Assembly (NCBI GenBank): GCA_017560095.1
Contig: JAFYOU010000034.1
Location: 62,001 to 126,000 of the forward strand
Reading direction: 5' to 3'
Length of the DNA stretch: 64,000 bases
Source: Candidatus Gastranaerophilales bacterium
Lineage (GTDB): Bacteria; Cyanobacteriota; Vampirovibrionia; Gastranaerophilales; Gastranaerophilaceae
Position 1 is the stretch's first letter. Each line of letters opens with the position of its first letter. Of the stretch, positions 1-10,532 are shown piece by piece. Made by a program: the position numbers and the translations under genes. The notes under the pieces were generated by a model, which worked only from the letters and a program-made list of their open reading frames with translations, made no database searches and was not told where the DNA came from.

Positions 1-1820
1 TTTCTTGGTTGATCAACATCTTTTCCCAGGTATTCTGCGATATAGTACGCTAATAGCTGAAGAACAACAATGTTTAAGGCTGGGCTTATTAAGTCAGATA
101 TTGATGGAATTAAAATCAAATCGTTAAATAAGTCTTTATCTTTGTCGGCTAAATAATCTGTTACGCCAATTAGTTTTGCTTGTCGAGCTTTGGCTTCTTC
201 GCAATTTGAAAGAACTTTGTCGTATACAATTCCTGTGTTTAAAATAGCTAACACTGGCATATTTTCATCAAGCATTGCAATGGGGCCGTGTTTTAATTCG
301 CCTGCACCATAGCCTGTTGCATTGATATAACTTATTTCTTTTAATTTTAAAGCACCCTCTAAGGCTGATGGGAAATTAATTCCTCGAGCTATAAAAATAA
401 AATCTTTATAACTTGAATATTTTTTAGCTATTTCTCTAATATTTGCTGTATTGGTCAATAATGTTTCGATTTTATTTGGGAGCTCTATCAACTCTTGTTT
501 TAAATTTTTAATGTCTGTTTCATATTTTGTGATATTTTTTTGTTCTGATAGATACATTGCAAGCAAATATAAGCTTATTAGTTGCGCCATGTATGATTTT
601 GTTGCAGCAACCGAAACTTCAATACCTGCATTTACTGGCAATAAACTGTCTGCCAATCTTGCCATTGTTGAATCTGCTCTATTTGTAATGATTGCTATGT
701 GTGAGTTTTGAGCTTTAACTTGTTTGATTGCAGTAATTGTATCTGCTGTTTCTCCTGATTGAGAAATGCCGATTACAAGAGTATTTTTGTCAGCTATGGT
801 ATCTCTATAAATGTATTCACTTGATGCTTCGACATCGACAGGAATATTTGCAAATTTTTCAATAATGTATTTGCCTGCCATGCCCGCATGTAAGCTTGTT
901 CCACAAGCAATAATTTGAATTCTTGAAATATTTTTAATTTTTTCAGAAGTTAATTTGAATTCATTTAGTTGAATTTGGTGTTCTGGACTGATTAATTTGC
1001 CAGACAAAACATTTCTTACAACATCTCCTTGTTCATGGATTTCTTTAAGCATAAAGTGCTTATAACCCATTTTGGATATGGCCATTGCTTCAAAAGGCAA
1101 ATGTTCAATTTTGTTTGTGATTAATGTATTGTTTTCATCATAAATTTTGATTGAATCTTTTTTGATAACACCAACTTGATAATCTGATAAGTAGATAGCT
1201 TTTTTTGTATATTCAATTATTGCAGGGATGTCGGAAGCAATAAAATTTTCACCTTCTCCAACTCCAATAATTAAAGGGGCATTTCTTTTAGCTACAACAA
1301 TTTTGTCTGGTTCATTATTGTGAATTGCACAAAATGCAAAAGCGCCTTTAATTTTTTTTACTGCTGATTGCATTGCTGATAATAAATCTTTTGTTTTTCC
1401 ATATTCATGAGCAATTAAATGAGCAGCAACTTCAGTATCTGTTTGGGATTGAAAAATACACCCGCAATTAACTAGTTCTTCTTTTAATTCTTGGTAATTT
1501 TCAATAATTCCGTTGTGAACTAAAGTAAAATTTTTGCAGTTGCAAGTGTGAGGATGAGCATTTGTTGTTGTGGGAAGTCCGTGAGTTGCCCAACGAATAT
1601 GTCCAATTCCTTTTGTTGCAACATCGCAAATTTCTTGTTTTGTTTTTAAAACTTCACTTAAGTTAATTAATTTTCCTTGTGCTTTATATACATTTGTCGT
1701 TCCGTTATAACAAAGTGCAATGCCTGCTGAATCATAACCCCTGTATTCAAGATGAGATAAGCCTGAAATTAAAATATCAGAAGCTTTTTTATCTCCAATG
1801 TATCCAATTATTCCGCACAT
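1..1820 (-). CDS. glmS: Glutamine-fructose-6-phosphate aminotransferase (isomerizing), 3' end cut by window edge
   Basis: Makes glucosamine-6-phosphate from fructose-6-phosphate and glutamine, the first step to UDP-GlcNAc for peptidoglycan and other envelope glycans. The protein starts MCGIIGYIG, so Cys2 becomes the N-terminal glutaminase nucleophile after Met removal. HIRWATHG and QTDTEVAAHL follow in the glutaminase half, then two SIS sugar-isomerase domains (GISQSGETADT; ARGINFPSALEGALKLKE). About 605 codons are visible, ending ..DVDQPR at the edge; the family usually ends a few residues later in NLAKSVTVE, so almost the whole gene is here and the cut is only the window boundary. An AAGGAG Shine-Dalgarno lies just upstream of the ATG. 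It diverges from the NfeD/flotillin pair. Confidence 0.96.
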   Translation of the reverse strand, partial: MCGIIGYIGDKKASDILISGLSHLEYRGYDSAGIALCYNGTTNVYKAQGKLINLSEVLKTKQEICDVATKGIGHIRWATHGLPTTTNAHPHTCNCKNFTLVHNGIIENYQELKEELVNCGCIFQSQTDTEVAAHLIAHEYGKTKDLLSAMQSAVKKIKGAFAFCAIHNNEPDKIVVAKRNAPLIIGVGEGENFIASDIPAIIEYTKKAIYLSDYQVGVIKKDSIKIYDENNTLITNKIEHLPFEAMAISKMGYKHFMLKEIHEQGDVVRNVLSGKLISPEHQIQLNEFKLTSEKIKNISRIQIIACGTSLHAGMAGKYIIEKFANIPVDVEASSEYIYRDTIADKNTLVIGISQSGETADTITAIKQVKAQNSHIAIITNRADSTMARLADSLLPVNAGIEVSVAATKSYMAQLISLYLLAMYLSEQKNITKYETDIKNLKQELIELPNKIETLLTNTANIREIAKKYSSYKDFIFIARGINFPSALEGALKLKEISYINATGYGAGELKHGPIAMLDENMPVLAILNTGIVYDKVLSNCEEAKARQAKLIGVTDYLADKDKDLFNDLILIPSISDLISPALNIVVLQLLAYYIAEYLGKDVDQPR

Positions 1821-2039
1821 AAATTAATAACTCCTTGGTCTATGAGGCTATTTTAATATGACTTGAAATTAAATACAAATTAAAAATATATAAAGATGTA
1901 TAAATCTTGCGTTTTGCTTGATTATAAATAAAATTAAAGAATTGTTAGAAAAAAATATTGGCGGGTAATTATAAAGCATGTGGCAAGAGATGCTATAAAA
2001 GGATAGAGTATTTGTTATTGAGTATAGAAAGGACTTAAT

Positions 2040-2579
2040 TTGCTTGAAGTAAACTTTATTAGCGTTGCGTTGTGTTGCGCTATTTTCGGAACTATTGTTT
2101 TTTTAATCAAGACCTTTTTCCCTGTTGATTTTGGCCCAGAAGTTACAACTGATTTTAATGTAATGAGTGAAACAGATGCTTCTTTTAATTTCTTAACTAT
2201 TGAAAGTATTTCTGCGTTCCTTATGTGTTCTGGTTGGGTTGGTTGGTATGCATTAAATTATATGCATTTGAGTACAAAGCTTAGTGTACTTATTGCTGCT
2301 ATTTCTGGTGCAATAGGAATGCTGTTTTTTGTTTGGCTAATTGCACAGTTTAAAAAATTGGAACATATTCCAACTGCCAATCCGCAAGAATTAGTTAATA
2401 GAATTGGTAAAGCTTATATGAATTTTTCTCCCAAGGGAAGTGCAAAAATTCAAATTGAATACCATGGCGAACTGGCTACGCTCGATGCAATTAACGAAAG
2501 TGATGTAGAGATTAAAGCTTTCGAAAATATCAAGGTAGTCAAAGTAGAAAATAATCAAATATATATAGTGAAAGGATAA
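2040..2579 (+). CDS. NfeD-like membrane protein, flotillin partner
   Basis: 179 aa with hydrophobic segments at about 5-26, 54-72 and 78-105. A soluble C-terminal stretch (about 120-179, beginning IGKAYMNFSPKGSAKIQIEY) looks like the OB-fold that ends NfeD proteins. NfeD-like proteins (YuaF, YqiJ) are typically encoded directly before a flotillin and act with it in membrane microdomains; here the flotillin follows after 3 bases, which supports the call. The start is a TTG with an AAAGGA Shine-Dalgarno about 6 bases upstream; the next in-frame ATG would delete the first membrane helix. The role in this organism is inferred from family and context. Confidence 0.78.
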   Translation: MLEVNFISVALCCAIFGTIVFLIKTFFPVDFGPEVTTDFNVMSETDASFNFLTIESISAFLMCSGWVGWYALNYMHLSTKLSVLIAAISGAIGMLFFVWLIAQFKKLEHIPTANPQELVNRIGKAYMNFSPKGSAKIQIEYHGELATLDAINESDVEIKAFENIKVVKVENNQIYIVKG

Positions 2580-2582
2580 AAA

Positions 2583-4169
2583 ATGGCAATATTAATAATT
2601 CTTTTAGTTGTTCTGTTATTTGGGGCCGGAGCTTTTGTAGTAAGCAGATATAAAAGATGCCCATCAGATAAAGTTATTGTAGTTTATGGTAAAGGCACTG
2701 GTGGTGCTACATCAAAATGTGTTCATGGTGGCGGTGTATTTATTATGCCTGTTATCCAAGATTATGGAGTATTATCTTTAGAACCAATGATTACGGATAT
2801 TGACCTCAGAGGGGCTTTATCCAAAGGTAATATCAGGGTAGCTGTTCCTGCTACATTTACATTTGGTGTTTCAACAGATCCAAGATTACTACAAAATGCT
2901 GCAAAGAGACTTTTAAGTCGTACCAAAAGTGATATTATCTCAATGGCTAGTGATATCATTTTGGGTCAATTGCGTTTAGTAATTGCAACTTTATCAATTG
3001 AAGAAATTAATGGTGATAGGGAGAAGTTTTTAGAACAAGTTAATATTAACGTAGATTCTGAATTAAATAAGCTTGGTTTGTCTGTAATTAACGTAAACAT
3101 TCGAGATATTACTGATGAATCAGGTTACATTGACGCAATCGGTAAAAGAGCGGCTGCAGAAGCAATTAATAAAGCAAAAGTAGAAGTTGCTCAACAAGAA
3201 AAACTTGGTGCGATTGGTGAAGCGGATCAAAATAGAGAAAAAGAAGTTCAAGTTGCTCAACAAATTGCGCAGACTTCAATTGGTCAAGCAGATGCTGAAA
3301 AAGAAAAAAGGGTACAAACAGCAAACCTTGAAGCTCAAGCAGTTGAAGGTGAAAATATTTCAAAAGCAAACATCGCAGAATATAATGCAACCCTTGCTGT
3401 TAAACAAGCAGAAGCATTAAAAATGGGTGAAGTTGCAAAAGCAAATGCTGAACGTGATATTTTAATTGCCCAAAAAGAACAAGAAGAGGCAAGATTGAAA
3501 AAAGAAGAACTTGCTCAACAAGAAGTTGAAAAATTAAGAATTCAAGTTGAAGCAGAAGCTGAAGCTGAAAAATTAAGAAGAATAGCTCTTGGTGAAGCTG
3601 ATGCAATTAAAGCAAAATATTTTGCAGAAGCTGAAGGTGTAAAAGCTGTTTTGGAGGCAAAAGCTGCTGGTTATGATAGATTAGTTTCAATTAGTCAAAA
3701 TAAACCTGAAGTTGCAACAAGTTTCTTAATGATTGAAAAAATCGAAGACATTGTTAAAACTCAAGTTGAGGCAATTAAAAATATTAAATTTGATAAAATT
3801 ACCGTTTGGGATGGTGGCTCAGGCTCTGGCAATGGCTCAGCTACGGCTAATTTTATGAAAGATTTAATTAAATCGCTTCCTGCAATGCACGATTTAGCTG
3901 GTCAAGCAGGGATTGAACTTCCAAGAATTCTTGGTAAAGTTGAAGATTGTGTCAATGCTGAGGAAACAATGCAAGAAGGCACCATCGGAGAAAATTCCCA
4001 AGGGCAAAAAGTGGTAATGTGCCCTCATTGTCAAGCAAAATACAAGGCAACAACTGAAGATGGAAAAATTTCAATTGTTGGTTTTGGCGATGTAGATGAT
4101 GTAGTTGAAGGTCAACAAATATATTGTATAAAATGTGGAACAAAATTTAGCGTTCCTGAATCAAAATAA
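2583..4169 (+). CDS. Flotillin/YqiK-type SPFH protein with C-terminal zinc ribbon
   Basis: 528 aa. One N-terminal membrane segment (3-19) is followed by an SPFH/band-7 domain (about 25-190) and a long Ala/Glu/Lys-rich coiled coil with many AEA/EAE repeats (about 190-390), the usual flotillin order. Flotillins form oligomeric membrane scaffolds. Unusually, the last 50 residues hold two CxxC pairs, C480/C483 (CPHC) and C515/C518 (CIKC), separated by about 31 residues, which reads as a zinc ribbon; ordinary flotillins end in a flexible tail. It forms an operon with the NfeD-like gene and ends at a strong hairpin. The SPFH and coiled-coil assignment is firm; metal binding by the tail is inference. 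Confidence 0.88.
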   Translation: MAILIILLVVLLFGAGAFVVSRYKRCPSDKVIVVYGKGTGGATSKCVHGGGVFIMPVIQDYGVLSLEPMITDIDLRGALSKGNIRVAVPATFTFGVSTDPRLLQNAAKRLLSRTKSDIISMASDIILGQLRLVIATLSIEEINGDREKFLEQVNINVDSELNKLGLSVINVNIRDITDESGYIDAIGKRAAAEAINKAKVEVAQQEKLGAIGEADQNREKEVQVAQQIAQTSIGQADAEKEKRVQTANLEAQAVEGENISKANIAEYNATLAVKQAEALKMGEVAKANAERDILIAQKEQEEARLKKEELAQQEVEKLRIQVEAEAEAEKLRRIALGEADAIKAKYFAEAEGVKAVLEAKAAGYDRLVSISQNKPEVATSFLMIEKIEDIVKTQVEAIKNIKFDKITVWDGGSGSGNGSATANFMKDLIKSLPAMHDLAGQAGIELPRILGKVEDCVNAEETMQEGTIGENSQGQKVVMCPHCQAKYKATTEDGKISIVGFGDVDDVVEGQQIYCIKCGTKFSVPESK

Positions 4170-4177
4170 AATAGGTT

Positions 4178-4210
4178 AAAATGGCTCTTGAATTTCAAGA
4201 GCCATTTTTT
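4178..4210. terminator. Bidirectional rho-independent terminator between flotillin and rsmI
   Basis: A near-perfect palindrome: AAATGGCTCTTGAA pairs with TTCAAGAGCCATTT around one base, followed by a T run on the + strand and preceded by A residues that give a U run on the - strand. It sits between two convergent stop codons and can serve both genes. Confidence 0.9.
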
Positions 4211-4212
4211 TA

Positions 4213-5034
4213 CTAATTAATTTCTAAACATCTTTTATAAACTTGGTTTTTATTTATATCATACAAACTTGCAAGAATTGATGAAATTTCTTTATCTTTT
4301 AAATTCAGGGATTTTAATTTTTTTATTTTTTCATCTAAATTAATTTCTTGGCAAATTTCATCTTTGTATAACATGCCAGCAATTTCGCCTTTTAGTGTAT
4401 TGTTTTTATAATATTCAATAATTTCAGATATTGCACCGATCTTTATCTCTTCAAATTTTTTAGTTAGTTCTCGACCAATTGCCACTTTTTTGTTCGAGTA
4501 TTCATTTGCAATTGTTTCTAGGGTTTCAATTAAACGATTGGGACTTTCATAAAAAACCAAATTTTCATTTTTATTTTTTGAAACAACATCTATTATTTGA
4601 TTTTTAACTCTTGGCAAAAAACCGATAAATTTAAAATCTTCGTGATTTCTTGGAATTGCAGATAAAAGCCCAATAACGGCACTTGCACCAACTATTGGAA
4701 CAACTCTAAAACCCGCATTTATTACAGCATCAACCAAAACTGCTCCAGGGTCAGAAATTAATGGTGTTCCAGCATCAGATACAAGGGCAATTGATTTTCC
4801 TTCTTGTAGATAGTTTAAAAATAATTCAACACGAGAAGACTCAGAAAATTTATGGTAGCTAACTAAACGGGTTGTTATTCCATACTTTTCTAGTAAAACG
4901 CTTGTATTTCTGGTATCCTCTGCTGCAATTACATCAACAGATTTTAGCGTTTCAAGTGCCCTTATAGTAACATCTTCTAAATTACCAATTGGAGTTGCTA
5001 CAATATATAAGGCTATTTCTAGATTATCTGCCAA
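4213..5034 (-). CDS. rsmI: 16S rRNA (cytidine1402-2'-O)-methyltransferase RsmI
   Basis: 273 aa SAM-dependent tetrapyrrole-methylase-fold enzyme that 2'-O-methylates C1402 in the ribosomal P site. The N-terminus carries the family signature LYIVATPIGNLEDVT then IAAEDTRNT; LVSDAGTPLISDPG and VFYESPNRL follow, all hallmark RsmI motifs. The start is a TTG that overlaps the end of cysS by 16 bases, with an AAGAAGG Shine-Dalgarno inside cysS at about 6 bases spacing, which indicates translational coupling. The length is normal for the family. Confidence 0.95.
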   Translation of the reverse strand: MADNLEIALYIVATPIGNLEDVTIRALETLKSVDVIAAEDTRNTSVLLEKYGITTRLVSYHKFSESSRVELFLNYLQEGKSIALVSDAGTPLISDPGAVLVDAVINAGFRVVPIVGASAVIGLLSAIPRNHEDFKFIGFLPRVKNQIIDVVSKNKNENLVFYESPNRLIETLETIANEYSNKKVAIGRELTKKFEEIKIGAISEIIEYYKNNTLKGEIAGMLYKDEICQEINLDEKIKKLKSLNLKDKEISSILASLYDINKNQVYKRCLEIN

Positions 5035-6410
5035 GTTGTACCTTCTTTTGTATCTTTAAGTTGAATTTTGTGAGCTAAAAGTTTATCTCTTATTTCGTCA
5101 GATTTTGCCCAATCTTTATTATCACGAGCAATTTTTCTGATTTTAATAATTTCATCAATTACATTTTCAACTGATTTTTCAATTCCAAATTCTTCATAAA
5201 GTGGTTCAACTATAGCTTTTAGCTCATCTGCTGAAACTTCTTTTTGAGATAGTGAAAAATCGAATCCCAAAACAGAACCTAAATAAGATAAGGTGTTAGC
5301 GTTAATTTGCTTATTTTCGCCTTTTCTTACTTTTTCGGCTAAACCAAATAAAATAGCAAGAGCTTTAGATGTATTTAAATCTTCGTCCATTGCACTTTCA
5401 AATTCTTTAATAGCATCAGCATCATATTCTTCGCCAATAACAATACCTGCTATAGAATTAATTAAGCGTTTAGCTCCGCTTTGAGCCCCAGCTAAAGCAA
5501 CATCATTAAATTCAACAGGCATACGATAGTGATTTGTTAAAATGAATAACCTAATCGCATTTGTATCGTAACTTTTTAAAACGTCATCAATAGTTAAAAA
5601 GTTATTTAATGATTTAGACATTTTTTCTTTGTTAATTGTAACAAAGCCATTATGCATCCAATATTTAGAAAATTGGCATCCATTAGCGCATTCTGATTGC
5701 GCTCTTTCGTTTTCGTGGTGAGGAAAAGCTAAATCTGCGCCACCTGCGTGGATATCGATAGTAGAACCCAAATGTTTTTTGCTCATTGCGGAGCATTCAA
5801 TATGCCAACCAGGGCGACCCACTCCCCAAGGAGATTTATAGCCGAATTTTTCATCTTTTTTCCATAATGCAAAGTCAAGTGGGCTTTCCTTTTTATCATT
5901 TGCTTCAACTCTGGCACCATTTAATAAATCTTTAATTGGCTGGGAAGATAATTCGCCATATTTTGCGTATTTTTCAACTCTAAAATAAACATCGCCATCA
6001 ACTGAATATGCAAAACCATCTTGCTCAAGTTTTTTAACCATAGCAATCATCTCGCCCAACGTTTTTGTTGCACGAGGTTCAACATCTGGTTTTAGCACAT
6101 TTAAACCATTCATTGAATTAATAAAAGATTTATAATATCTATCTGTTATAACTGATGGTTCAACTCCTTCAACATCTGATTTTTTAAGAATTTTATCATC
6201 AACATCAGTTACATTTCGACAATAAGTTACTTCATAACCTTTAAATTTTAAATAGCGATACAATGTATCCCAAGTAATATAACATCTTGCATGCCCTAAG
6301 TGTGCATGGTCATAAACTGTTGGGCCACAAACATACATCTTAACTTTATTTTCTTCAAGTGGTTTAAATTCTTCGATTTGGTTAGATAAAGTATTATAAA
6401 TTTTTAACAT
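5019..6410 (-). CDS. cysS: Cysteinyl-tRNA synthetase
   Basis: 463 aa class I aminoacyl-tRNA synthetase. MYVCGPTVYDHAHLGHAR gives the first zinc-binding cysteine and the HIGH-type motif. WHIECSAM and HHENERAQSEC supply further zinc ligands, and KEKMSKSLNN is the KMSKS loop. The ATG is preceded by TAAGGA about 6 bases upstream. The roughly 300-base region before it carries GC-rich structured repeats in the sense direction of this gene (see 6429-6612), so its mRNA leader is probably folded. rsmI is coupled downstream. Confidence 0.97.
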   Translation of the reverse strand: MLKIYNTLSNQIEEFKPLEENKVKMYVCGPTVYDHAHLGHARCYITWDTLYRYLKFKGYEVTYCRNVTDVDDKILKKSDVEGVEPSVITDRYYKSFINSMNGLNVLKPDVEPRATKTLGEMIAMVKKLEQDGFAYSVDGDVYFRVEKYAKYGELSSQPIKDLLNGARVEANDKKESPLDFALWKKDEKFGYKSPWGVGRPGWHIECSAMSKKHLGSTIDIHAGGADLAFPHHENERAQSECANGCQFSKYWMHNGFVTINKEKMSKSLNNFLTIDDVLKSYDTNAIRLFILTNHYRMPVEFNDVALAGAQSGAKRLINSIAGIVIGEEYDADAIKEFESAMDEDLNTSKALAILFGLAEKVRKGENKQINANTLSYLGSVLGFDFSLSQKEVSADELKAIVEPLYEEFGIEKSVENVIDEIIKIRKIARDNKDWAKSDEIRDKLLAHKIQLKDTKEGTTWQII

Positions 6411-6428
6411 GGTTTTTCCTTACTAAAA

Positions 6429-6612
6429 AGTCCAGTTTCGCTCTGTCCACCAGACCTCAACGGTCTGCTGTCACGAGCTTACATCCTTACGCCCTCGTCG
6501 GCATTCGCTAAGAGTCAGGCTCTAAGCTCACTTGACTTGGGAGTCCAGTTTCGCTCTGTCCATTAGACCTCAACGGTCTGCTGTCACGAGCTCGCATCCT
6601 AAGGCCCGCTCA
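6429..6612 (-). repeat. GC-rich structured tandem repeat, array 1 (about 1.6 units of 113 bp)
   Basis: A 113-base unit (6429-6541) is followed by a second partial copy (6542 to about 6612); the first 50 bases of each are nearly identical. GC is about 55% against about 30% around it. Read on the - strand, each copy contains CAGACC-GTTGA-GGTCTG (last pair altered in copy 2) inside an outer GCTC...GAGC pairing; the full unit also has GCTTAGAG...CTCTTAGC. A diverged relative is at 11682-11855. The array fills most of the 312-base gap between cysS and purA, 18 bases before the cysS start. No open reading frame of note crosses it. Confidence 0.85.
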
Positions 6613-6662
6613 GAAATTTCTACAAAAAACAAATTTTGTATAAAATTTCCTTTGCTAAGATA

Positions 6663-8018
<1,356 letters not shown>

Positions 8019-8108
8019 TTTATAAACCCTTGTTTAATTTTCTAGACACAGTTTGTTAAAAATGATACATATATAAGTATTCGGGCATAGTATTTTCAGG
8101 ATAGTAAT

Positions 8109-9635
8109 ATGAAGCAAAAAAGAATATTTGGATTTTCACTTATTGAGCTGATGGTTACTTTGGTTATTGTAAGCGTTGTTACTGCTGCAATGGCTCCTGT
8201 TATTACAAAAAAAATAAAAAGCAGTTCTCTTTCGGTTTCTAGTGTTAATGATGTTAGTTCAAATTGTAGTGAAAAATATTCGGCTGATTGTAAATTGTGC
8301 CTTCCAAATAAATGCCTCTCTTGTATAAAGACTTGTCCTGAAGGTCAAAATCTTAATATTGCAACATGTACTTGTAGTTCTTGTTATTCTTCTTTTGGTT
8401 CAGAATGCTTAGAATGTAGTGAAACACAATGTATGCAATGTGCAAGCGGATATTATGTAAATACTAGTGGGGCATGTGAAGCTTGTCCTATTGGAAGCTA
8501 CTGTGATGGTATTAATAAAGTTGTTTGTGAAGATGGAAAATATACAAATACAACTGGTCAAATAAGTTGTACAACTTGTCCTTCTGGATATTATTGTGTA
8601 AATGGCATCAAAGAAGCATGTGTTGCTGGACAATATTCAAACCCTGGAGCAAGCTCTTGTATAGAATGCGAAAAAGGTTATAAATGCGAAGGCGCCAAAA
8701 ATAGAATGAAATGCGGTAGCGAAGCCGAATATCAAGATGAAACAGGTCAATCTGTGTGCAAGCAATGTATTGCAGGAAAATACGTTGAAGAAGATAGAAC
8801 TGCATGTTCAGTGTGCCCATCTGGATATAAATGTATTGGAGATGGAACTAAGCAATTTTGTTCCGGCGTGCTAGAATATCAATCTAATACAGGTCAAGAC
8901 ACATGTTTGAGTTGTTCTAATGGTACAGCTGCTACATATGTATCGGACGATAGAACAGCTTGTTTTATTTGTCCTGTTGGCCATATGTGTGTTGATGGAG
9001 AAAAGACTGCGTGTAATCCTGGATATCAAGACAAAACAGGCCAGTCAACATGTGAAGATTGTGTTGGTGGATTTGTCTCGGACGATAGGAAATCTTGTAC
9101 ACTTTGCCCTGAAAGTACATACGCGAGTGAAAGCACTTGTTTGGAATGCCCTAGTGGATATTATTGCACTAGTGGAGTTAAGAAAGCATGTCCTAGCGGA
9201 TATTATTGTGAAGGTGGAGCTATGAAAGCTTGTTCTACTTTTACGGCAAATTGTACTCTATGTGATGCTGCAAGTAAGGTATGCACTAATTGCAGGCTTG
9301 GTTACTATTTAACATTATCTTCTAATTCTTGTACTATTTGTCCTGCTGGGAAAGCATGTGGCGGTGGACAAACGACAATTTTTTGTAATGGTACAACCTA
9401 TCAAGATTTAGAAGGGCAGTCTTCTTGTAAAACTTGTTCTAATGGATTAGCTTGCGGCAGTACTGATGGTAATATTTCCTGTTTGCAAAATTGCAATGCT
9501 TGTTCAGAAACGAGCCCTGGTAAATGTGGTATGTGTAAAAATGGTTATAGTCTTTACGCGGATGGAACTTGTGGGTCTGGGTCTGGGGGTATAGTTCTTC
9601 CTGTTGAACCTACTCCAGGTGGGTCTTTGATGTAA
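8109..9635 (+). CDS. Prepilin-type protein with cysteine-rich repeat ectodomain
   Basis: 508 aa. The N-terminus is a class III/type IV prepilin signal: a short basic leader ending Gly8, then FSLIELMVTLVIV with Glu at mature position +5, so it should be cleaved by a prepilin peptidase and built into, or anchored by, a pilus-like structure. Residues about 53-490 hold 64 cysteines in repeated CPSGYYC / DKTGQSTC / DDRTAC patterns like the GCC2/GCC3, ephrin-receptor and TNF-receptor repeats of eukaryotic surface proteins. The tail is Gly/Pro/Ser-rich. An even cysteine count suggests extensive disulfides, made outside the cytoplasm. No other pilus genes are adjacent. Ligand and role are unknown; the prepilin call is firm. 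Confidence 0.85.
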   Translation: MKQKRIFGFSLIELMVTLVIVSVVTAAMAPVITKKIKSSSLSVSSVNDVSSNCSEKYSADCKLCLPNKCLSCIKTCPEGQNLNIATCTCSSCYSSFGSECLECSETQCMQCASGYYVNTSGACEACPIGSYCDGINKVVCEDGKYTNTTGQISCTTCPSGYYCVNGIKEACVAGQYSNPGASSCIECEKGYKCEGAKNRMKCGSEAEYQDETGQSVCKQCIAGKYVEEDRTACSVCPSGYKCIGDGTKQFCSGVLEYQSNTGQDTCLSCSNGTAATYVSDDRTACFICPVGHMCVDGEKTACNPGYQDKTGQSTCEDCVGGFVSDDRKSCTLCPESTYASESTCLECPSGYYCTSGVKKACPSGYYCEGGAMKACSTFTANCTLCDAASKVCTNCRLGYYLTLSSNSCTICPAGKACGGGQTTIFCNGTTYQDLEGQSSCKTCSNGLACGSTDGNISCLQNCNACSETSPGKCGMCKNGYSLYADGTCGSGSGGIVLPVEPTPGGSLM

Positions 9636-9643
9636 CAATTGAA

Positions 9644-10396
9644 TTAATTACCTTTTATTTTAGCAGCTCTCATGGCTTCCAAAATAACATTTCTTGCTTC
9701 AAGTGCTTGTTCTTTGGTTAGTGCAGGAATATCTTTTAATGGGTATTCTTTCCCTAGATTTTTATATTTTGGAATTGCCATATTATGATAAGGTAAAACA
9801 TCAAGCGCTTGAATATTGTTAAGCGTTGCTAAAAATTCACCCAATTTGGTTAAATAAGTTTTGTTTTGTGTAACTTTAGGAACAACAACATGTCTTATCC
9901 AAACAGGAATTTTTTTATTTGATAAATATTTTGCAAATTCTAGAACATTTTGGTTGGGTTGTCCTGTTAATTTGTGATGTTGAATTGAATCAATGTGTTT
10001 TATGTCTAATAAAATCAAATCTGTATATTTGATTAATTCATCATATTTTATAGTGTTTGACTTGTTAAATAAAATTCCCGAGGTATCAAGAGCTGTATGG
10101 ATATTTTTTTCTTTTGCGTTTTTGAATAACTCAATTAAAAAATCAATTTGTGCAGTAGGTTCTCCGCCTGTTGCAGTTATTCCTCCGTTTTTAAGGAATT
10201 CTTTTACGCCATCATATTTTTTCAAGATGTCTTCAGTTGACATTTTTTGATTAACATTAAAATCCCAAGTGTCAGGATTATGACAATACATGCATCTTAG
10301 AGGACATCCTTGAAAAAAAACAACAAAGCGAATGCCTGGACCATCAACTGTTCCGCAAGATTCTATTGAATGAATGTTTCCTAAAATATTTGCCAT
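9644..10396 (-). CDS. pflA: Pyruvate formate-lyase-activating enzyme (radical SAM)
   Basis: 250 aa. The SAM radical cluster motif C31-x3-C35-x2-C38 (GCPLRCMYCHN) follows SCGTVDGPGIRFVVFFQ, a segment diagnostic for PflA-type glycyl-radical activases. GGITATGGEP is the SAM-binding motif. It installs the glycyl radical on pyruvate formate-lyase, which marks anaerobic fermentation; pflB is not in the window. I place the start at the ATG at 10396, with AGGTG close upstream, rather than a GTG two codons earlier. A TATAAT box at 10418-10413 gives a leader of only about 9 bases. Confidence 0.93.
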   Translation of the reverse strand: MANILGNIHSIESCGTVDGPGIRFVVFFQGCPLRCMYCHNPDTWDFNVNQKMSTEDILKKYDGVKEFLKNGGITATGGEPTAQIDFLIELFKNAKEKNIHTALDTSGILFNKSNTIKYDELIKYTDLILLDIKHIDSIQHHKLTGQPNQNVLEFAKYLSNKKIPVWIRHVVVPKVTQNKTYLTKLGEFLATLNNIQALDVLPYHNMAIPKYKNLGKEYPLKDIPALTKEQALEARNVILEAMRAAKIKGN

Positions 10397-10532
10397 TTTC
10401 ACCTATTGTTTAATTATATAATAGTAAATCAAAAATGTAAACTTTTGTAAAAATAACTTTTAAAATACTAAAGTATCATTAAAAGAAAGCCGTAACTATT
10501 ATTGTAAACAAACAATGGAGGCAATGACAGTT

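Noticed and set aside
1-1820. glmS as a truncated pseudogene
   Set aside because: The frame is intact up to base 1 and stops only at the window edge, within a few codons of the normal C-terminus.
1821-2039. glmS ribozyme or sigma-54 promoter in the glmS/NfeD gap
   Set aside because: No ribozyme core is visible upstream of glmS, and the TGGCA...TGC-like match has the wrong spacing for a -24/-12 promoter.
3166-3606. Long open frames on both strands inside the flotillin coiled coil
   Set aside because: They arise from the repetitive GAA/GCA codons of the coiled coil and have improbable Leu/Gln/His-rich composition.
6429-6612. CRISPR array
   Set aside because: Units are about 113 bp and nearly contiguous, without short repeats and unique spacers; no cas genes are present.
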